A stretch of DNA of 64,000 bases, from the NCBI GenBank assembly GCA_029961685.1, contig JARWKL010000008.1:24315119-24379118 (forward strand), given 5' to 3'. Shown here one piece after another: positions 61,295 to 64,000 of this stretch (position 1 is its first letter; every line of letters starts with the position of its first letter). Below the pieces are notes generated by a model. It searched no databases. It saw nothing but the letters and a program-made list of their open reading frames with translations, and was not told where the DNA came from. The stretch comes from Aristolochia californica. Lineage: Eukaryota; Streptophyta; Magnoliopsida; Piperales; Aristolochiaceae. The translations under genes were made by a program, and so were the position numbers.

Positions 61295-64000
61295 ATGTGG
61301 TGGATATGCATGCCAGAAAGATGTTGAAGATGCTAATGACGTAATGATTGAAAAATTTCAAAGAGTAGAAAAAGTTGAATTCTCAAGTAAACGTGTGGAC
61401 ATGAGCCTAACAACCCACTTTTTGCCTATTTTAAAAATGCGGACCAAACAATCATAGATCACCATGAATGTTTTGATCGATTAACCATGTGTAACGGCTA
61501 CAACTTTAGTTAAAAATGACTTCTGGTTTGGGAGTCAACACTTAGATGAAAATGCCTCCCCCCTCTTCCGATGATTATAAAACCCAAAATATATAAAAAA
61601 AATAAAAGAGTTTACAATCCTTAAAAAATCATAGATACTTTTTTGAACTATCTCTCTCAATATTTGTGCATTTCCATTTTGGATGTTCAATTTTTTTTCT
61701 AAACGAAACTTGAGTTTACACTGTCCCTTTTTTGTCGTAAATAAAAAAAATAAGGCAAATAGATCACAATAAAATGAAAATTTTAGAGTTTATGTATGGA
61801 AAAAAATTTGAAAACAAAAATAAATGTAAGTGAAGAAAATTTTTTCACGGACCAAAAAGGAACCCAAAAGTTTTGTTACCCATGTTTGAGAAATTCCACT
61901 AGTACAACCCCTAGTAGCTTTGTGAAATTTTATTAGAAACCGATTTCTAATTGATCCTAACATGTTTTAAATGTGGGGTATATGCATGCCAGAAACATGT
62001 TGAAGATTCTAATGACCTAATGATCCAAAAATTTCAACGAGTAGAAAAAGTTGAATTCTCAAGTTAACGTGTGGACCACAGCCTAACAACCCACTTTTTG
62101 CCTATTTTACAAATAGCGGACCTTACAATCATAGATCATCATGAATGTTTGGATCGATTAACGGTGTGTAACGGCTATAATTTTAGTTAGAAATGACTTA
62201 TGGTTTGGGAGTCACCAAGGTAAAAATGCCTCCCCCTTCTTTTGATGATTACGAAACCTGAAATATATAAAAAAACTAAAAGAGTTAACAATCCTTAAAA
62301 AATCACAGATACTTTTCGGAACTATCTCTCTCAGCATTTGTACATTTCCGTTTTGGATGTTCAATTTTTTTTCTATTCCAAACTAGAGTTTTCACTCTCC
62401 CATTTTTGTCGTAAACAAAAAAGATAAGGCAAATAGATCACAAAAAGTTTAAATTTTAGATTTTATGTATGCAAAAAAAAATTGAAAACAATAATAAATG
62501 TAAGTGAAGAGAAATTTTTCTTGCACCAAAAATGAAAACCAAAGTTTTGTTGCCCATGTTTTGGAAATTCCACCAGTACAACCCCTAGTAGCTTTGTGGA
62601 ATTTTAGAAGAAAGAGATTTCTAATTGATCCTAACATGTTTTCAATGTGGTGGATATGCATGCCAGAAACAATTTGAAGATGCAAATGACCTAATTATCA
62701 AAAAATATCAAGGAGTATAAAAACTAGAATTCTCAAGTTAACGTGTGGACCAGAGCCTAACAACCCACTTTTTGCCTATTTTACAAAAACTGGACCTAAC
62801 AATCATAGATCTTCGTGAATTTTTGGATCGATTAATGATGTGTAGCTTCTAAAATTTTTGAAAGAAATGACTTATGGTTTGGAAGTCAACACTTAGATAA
62901 AAATGCTGCCCCCCTCTTCCGATGATTGCAAAACCTAAAATATATAAATAAACTAAACGAGTTTACAATCCTTAAAAAATCTAAGATACTTTTTGGAATT
63001 ATCTCTCTCAGCATTTTTGCATTTCTATTTTGGATGTTCAATTTTTTTTCTAATCCAAACTTGAGTTTTCACTCTCCCTTTTTTTTATGTAAACAAAAAA
63101 GATATGGCAAATAGATCACAACATAATGAAAATTTTAGAGTTTTTGTATGTAAAAAAATTTGAAAACTATAATAAATGTTGCGAAGAAAATTTTTTCAGG
63201 CACCAAAAATGAACACCAAAGTTTTATTACCCATGTTTGAGAAATTCCACTAGTACAAACCCTAGTAGCTTGGTGAAATTTTATGAGAAAGAGATTTTTA
63301 ATTAATCCTAACATGTTTTAAATGTGGTGGATAAGCATGCCAGAAATATGTTGAAGATGCTAATGACCTATTGATCCTAAAATTTTGAGGAGTAGAAAAA
63401 GTTGAATTATTCAAGTTAACGTGTGGACCAGTGCCTAACTACCCACTTTTTGCCTATTTTACAAACAGCGGACCTAACAATCATAGATCATCGTGAATGT
63501 TTCGATCGATTAACGATGTGTAACGGCTATAATTTTAGTTAGAAATGACTTATGGTTTGGGAGTCGACACTTTGATAAAAATGCGTCCGCCCTCTTCCGA
63601 TGATTGCGAAACCCAAAATATATAAAAAAACTAAAAGATTTTAATATCCTTAAAAAATCACATATACTTTTTGGAACTGTCGCTCTCAACATTTGTGCAT
63701 TTCCATTTTGGATGTTCAATTTTTTTTCTAATCCAAATTTGAGTTTTCGCTATCCCTTTTTTGTTGTAAACAAAAAAGATAAGGCAAATAGATCACAAAA
63801 AAATGAAAATTTTAGAGTTTATATATTCAAAAAAATTTGAAAACTATAATAAATGTAAGTGAATTTTTTTTTCACGTTCCAAAAATGAACATCAAAGTTT
63901 TGTTACCCACGTTTGGGAAATTCCACAAGTACAACCCATAGTAGCTTAGTGGAATTTTATAAGAAAGAGATTTCTAATTGATCCTAACAAGTTTGAAATG

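Larger units (their letters stand above)
57572..64000. repeat. Satellite array block D
   Basis: Landmarks at 58075, 58748, 59423, 60102, 60780, 61554, 62228, 62905 and 63583. Intervals are 673-679 bp except 774 bp, which is explained by an internal duplication at 61096. The array continues past the right edge of the window. No genes. Confidence 0.96.

Noticed and set aside
1..64000. CRISPR-like regular repetition
   Set aside because: Repeat units are about 676 bp with no unique spacers, and the context is a eukaryotic satellite.

Overview
The window looks like plant heterochromatin, most likely from an angiosperm. The plant assignment rests on two things: an LTR element whose primer-binding site matches plant tRNA-Asp, and an integrated plant pararetrovirus (Caulimoviridae) fragment. 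The sequence does not let me name the species. I found no convincing host protein-coding gene, tRNA or rRNA.

Layout. About 53 kb of the 64 kb is one AT-rich tandem satellite with a monomer of about 676 bp. I counted 80 copies of one landmark (the C-rich motif after ATAAAAATG), usually 670-680 bp apart. The array is cut into four blocks (1-18591, 22819-49380, 54814-56663, 57572-64000) by three insertions. When the insertions are removed, the landmark spacing across each site returns to about 671-676 bp, so each one interrupted a single monomer.

Insertion 1 (18592-22818) is a complete but non-coding LTR retrotransposon on the minus strand. It has two LTRs of about 1.7 kb, a tRNA-Asp PBS, a polypurine tract with an adjacent perfect hairpin, an internal region of only 838 bp and a 5-bp target duplication (ATATG). 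Insertion 2 (49381-54813) is a 5.4-kb endogenous caulimovirid fragment. It holds the end of a coat-protein gene with two in-frame stops, a 394-codon ORF in the position of a transactivator/viroplasmin gene, a pregenomic-type promoter with TGACG motifs and a TATA box, a leader of about 1.1 kb, a tRNA-iMet primer site, and four tightly packed ORFs, the second carrying a viroplasmin-type domain. No reverse transcriptase is present. Insertion 3 (56664-57571) is a 908-bp solo LTR with a CCATT target duplication.

The satellite has layered higher-order structure. A block of about 6 kb at 1-6030 recurs at 11897-17905 with the same odd-length monomers. A 2-kb block at 45005-46960 recurs at 58700-60730, on the other side of two insertions. 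Dimers and a recurring string of monomer subtypes lie elsewhere. The most unusual item is the viral fragment: coat protein directly followed by the transactivator-position ORF with no polymerase between, and the viroplasmin-type domain sitting in a separate small ORF after the primer site.
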